Positions 62,801 through 64,000 of a stretch of DNA of 64,000 bases are shown in pieces (positions within the stretch are counted from its first letter, which is position 1; each line of letters opens with the position of its first letter). This stretch comes from PALSA-1296 sp037143335 (GTDB lineage Bacteria > Bacteroidota > Ignavibacteria > Palsa-1295). The position numbers were made by a program, and so were the translations under genes. Below the pieces are notes generated by a model, which saw nothing but the letters and a program-made list of their open reading frames with translations, searched no databases and was not told the DNA's origin. Where the stretch lies: assembly GCA_037143335.1 (NCBI GenBank), contig JBAWZA010000005.1, positions 77,837 to 141,836 on the forward strand. The letters run 5' to 3'.

Positions 62801-63772
62801 ATGCACCGCCTGAGTTTTTATTCCTCCGAGGCTTGGATATAGCCAAATACGATTATCAGCAGTCGCATACACCGAATCATTCTGCACATAGAATCGTGTC
62901 TCGGGCAATCCGTTCGGTCCGCAAATCGGAATCCAGCGATGCCCGCTATCGATTGAGGCATAGAATCCGTTTGCTTTTGATTGATAATAAAGTCTTGCAT
63001 TCCTTCCGCCGATTTGTCCCGTATTCTGTAATATCGTTAATGCCGAATTAACGAGTGTCCATGTCTTACCACTATCTCGACTTTCGCGCAGCTCGCCCGA
63101 TTGATCGCTGAACATTAGGGAAATTCCGCTGAGCATGAGTGGCTGCCATGCTTCGTGGGTTTCCGAAGTTGGTGTCCATGTGGTTCCGCCATCACTTGTG
63201 ATGAGGAGCGATCCACCATTGGTGGTGCAGATACCATTGTTGTCATCGAGGAATGAATAACCAGTGTGACCGACGGGGGCTAAAAATGACCAACTCGCAC
63301 CATCGTCAGTGGATACTTGTAACGTTCCGTATATGTCGGAAAGAAACAACTTACTACTTTTTTTGTGATAGTATAATCCTGAGTATGCAGAATTTGGCGA
63401 GGTGAGAACAATCTTCCAACTCAAGCCACCATCAGTGGTTTTATAAACAGCGCATGAACCTTGAGTCGCATTGCGGGTCGAGAAGAAACCGATCTGGTCG
63501 GTCTTGAAAGCAAAATCGCTGACAGTACCATTTTGGTAAACAGCAGCAAGGATTTGCACCCAATTTCTCCCGCGATCTGGTGTGCGCCACAAAGAGTTGC
63601 CACCGACAAAACCTGTCCCCCAAGATTTTTCGGCATCTTGAAAATAAATAACGCGAAACGAAGCACTCAAAGGGAGCTGATTAATTATTTCCCATTGGGC
63701 AAAGCTCTCGCGCGTAAGTATCGCCGAGAGAGTACAGAAAAAAATTATGCCCAATAATCTGGACGTCTTCAT
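59813..63772 (-). CDS. Large secreted protein with Asp-box propeller, ASH repeats and T9SS sorting domain
   Basis: A 1319-residue exported protein. The start at 63772 gives MKTSRLLGIIFFCTL and cleavage at SFA before Gln. The N-terminal 340 residues have BNR/Asp-box repeats as in HCF136-like propellers (SRDSGKTWTLV, TSDGGTTWTPT, STDDGASWSFL). The middle holds about ten ASH/HYDIN-like beta-sandwich units of 90-110 residues, each with an I.FG or I.F.SL start and a Cys-asp motif (ICKTKSVPIKILNDGC, LCSHDSITATLTNVGC, ICDNSLDSTVTVHNSGC). The C-terminus is a T9SS type A domain (LRPNPAQDEIIIGI ... PGGMYHLRIG). It is probably a surface protein; its partner is unknown. Confidence 0.85.
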   Translation of the reverse strand: MKTSRLLGIIFFCTLSAILTRESFAQWEIINQLPLSASFRVIYFQDAEKSWGTGFVGGNSLWRTPDRGRNWVQILAAVYQNGTVSDFAFKTDQIGFFSTRNATQGSCAVYKTTDGGLSWKIVLTSPNSAYSGLYYHKKSSKLFLSDIYGTLQVSTDDGASWSFLAPVGHTGYSFLDDNNGICTTNGGSLLITSDGGTTWTPTSETHEAWQPLMLSGISLMFSDQSGELRESRDSGKTWTLVNSALTILQNTGQIGGRNARLYYQSKANGFYASIDSGHRWIPICGPNGLPETRFYVQNDSVYATADNRIWLYPSLGGIKTQAVHFTTNSVAAQQCSADQINLSVHTPDCGSVLILSATLSNTSVFSINPNYIFPVNPQYDTTMKNFVLFKPLASGLDTAYLTLHCSVPGANGNGAFDTIIQVIGTTKIRDTIITKILPPEITFTKSTVCKQLDSAIILTSLCGDYNLESVTLSDSSFVHLTVIPKLPRTIFEQGKDTIRFRLLPLNEKKTAYTTILKLRLKKNSYILDTTILITIKSTAFDPNIFPKITLFQKQVCKSLDTLIQFVNPLCDTIKILSYSFSDSSLFTFGLPPLLTMAPGSSWSQEIAFGLDTSGFFQNSIVVRFKYRGSNYTTTIPIEVTVPKRKPTLQYVPNSISFGTINICKTKSVPIKILNDGCIDLTISQIDWLIQKPDISVDPPPSLPLVVRAGSSQTLMLKFVPTSAGFVVAQLHIRMTFDSVNYDTVIRVVGTANATAVCSFTDPKIEFDTVTTCASLTKSVYLVNDNCDSISVKEYWALSQSSFIKTEPQLPAELGSGDSLRVTFTYKPKKLGRIFDSLQLVGETKGGVKQVQTVVLTGYGEPGEGIISVVPSPIDFKSLALCSHDSITATLTNVGCDVLKIDDAQIVGDPEFTLSGLLTGKTLAPNDSLNFTIHLDPTLKGARHGSLLLFSQGVWDSIPISADIVSGTRLLSSKDTILDFGSRSICDNSLDSTVTVHNSGCDTLIITGLNFLGKGFGSSTKFPLFIAAGKDAFIDIFTMLDTAGGKTVSRDTITFTSNTDLSSGPSPKIILSQNFTVSAKQDVAFYLDALIKNGKNGDVVNYDIKESATKRVSGTGTRKLIFDLNFNSNLLTFDPTKSSSNVTAVGNRFTLADNTALTANPAGVLANIAFNVTLSSDSVTTLQMQPRSDTIFGACGNVISSSIPSTAEFHYTFSCGEQTIAGFMNGVRPTSIVSLRPNPAQDEIIIGILRSESTLANNSESLLHYSIFDALGEQVLSADALVHSGLNEIRVNTRSLPGGMYHLRIGAEAIHSSQNFLKLR

Positions 63773-63856
63773 AAAGACTGTAACAACTATAGGTGGGTGT
63801 GGTTTCCGGTAAATATACTCGATCCAAACGTACTTTGAGAGAGGGTCAGATCTCAA

Positions 63857-64000
63857 TCAAAAAAAATCATCGTCATCATCTTCATCCTCGAAATCTTCTT
63901 CAGTCTCTTCGATGATCTTTCCTAAGAGCGTATTTTGAAACTTGCGCAATGTACGAATCGAATCATATTCATCCCGTTCTTGAAAGAGGACGATTAGATT
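63857..64000 (-). CDS. C-terminal end of an unidentified protein with an acidic tail (partial)
   Basis: The minus strand is open from the window edge to a TGA at 63857-63859, giving 47 residues: a helical part with RDEYDSIRTLRKFQ, then a very acidic tail with runs of Glu and Asp and two final Phe. The body lies outside the window, so the family cannot be named. It lies 84 bases ahead of the large T9SS gene on the same strand. Confidence 0.6.
   Translation of the reverse strand, partial: NLIVLFQERDEYDSIRTLRKFQNTLLGKIIEETEEDFEDEDDDDDFF

Noticed and set aside
1..64000. CRISPR arrays, prophage or insertion sequences
   Set aside because: No regularly spaced repeats, integrases, transposases or phage structural genes were found.

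Overview
The window looks like chromosomal DNA of a Gram-negative bacterium of the Bacteroidota/Chlorobiota (FCB) group. A free-living Kapaibacteriota- or Ignavibacteria-like lineage is my best guess, at moderate confidence, from these signs: at least six proteins end in type IX secretion (T9SS) C-terminal sorting domains; there is a SusC-like TonB receptor with a carboxypeptidase-regulatory domain; many envelope barrels are present; the enzyme set fits menaquinone, cytochrome c and diaminopimelate; proline-tRNA ligase is of the archaeal/eukaryotic type; and several genes carry the Bacteroidota -7 promoter word TAnnTTTG. Most genes lack a clear Shine-Dalgarno sequence. I see no prophage, insertion sequence or CRISPR array.

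Layout. 0-8 kb: yidD, two small envelope proteins, proS, a T9SS propeller-like protein, a lipoprotein, a MerR regulator, clpX and tRNA-Gln. 8-13 kb: a T9SS protein beside the relic of another, a 0.7 kb non-coding stretch, and an RNase E/G gene. 13-17 kb: a tight three-gene operon of a decaprenyl-phosphate phosphoribosyltransferase-like UbiA enzyme and two GT-C glycosyltransferases. 17-26 kb: acyl-CoA mutase large subunit, tmk, lysS, then a TonB receptor, VWA protein and EnvC-like operon. 26-33 kb: an APC permease with its own porin, and ftsK. 33-42 kb: a mosaic T9SS protein, menaquinone methyltransferase, LD-carboxypeptidase, an HD-Pycsar-effector-like membrane protein, glucan phosphorylase, a REPIN-like inverted repeat, a hydrolase and dapF. 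42-49 kb: a DUF1573-cytochrome c fusion, outer-membrane barrels and a T9SS protein broken by a one-base change in a G tract. 49-53 kb: der, a T9SS metalloprotease and tRNA-Leu. 53-64 kb: pirin, a glutaminyl cyclase lipoprotein, prmA, ppx/gppA, cysteine desulfurase, an ECF sigma/anti-sigma/CpxP-like operon and a 1319-residue T9SS protein.

How it works together. Housekeeping genes are interleaved with a large secreted and outer-membrane complement. Fourteen predicted signal-peptide proteins place Gln right after the predicted cleavage site, and the window also encodes a lipoprotein glutaminyl cyclase that could convert that Gln to pyroglutamate. This coupling, the lipid-linked pentose operon and the HD-Pycsar-like protein are the most interesting signals.
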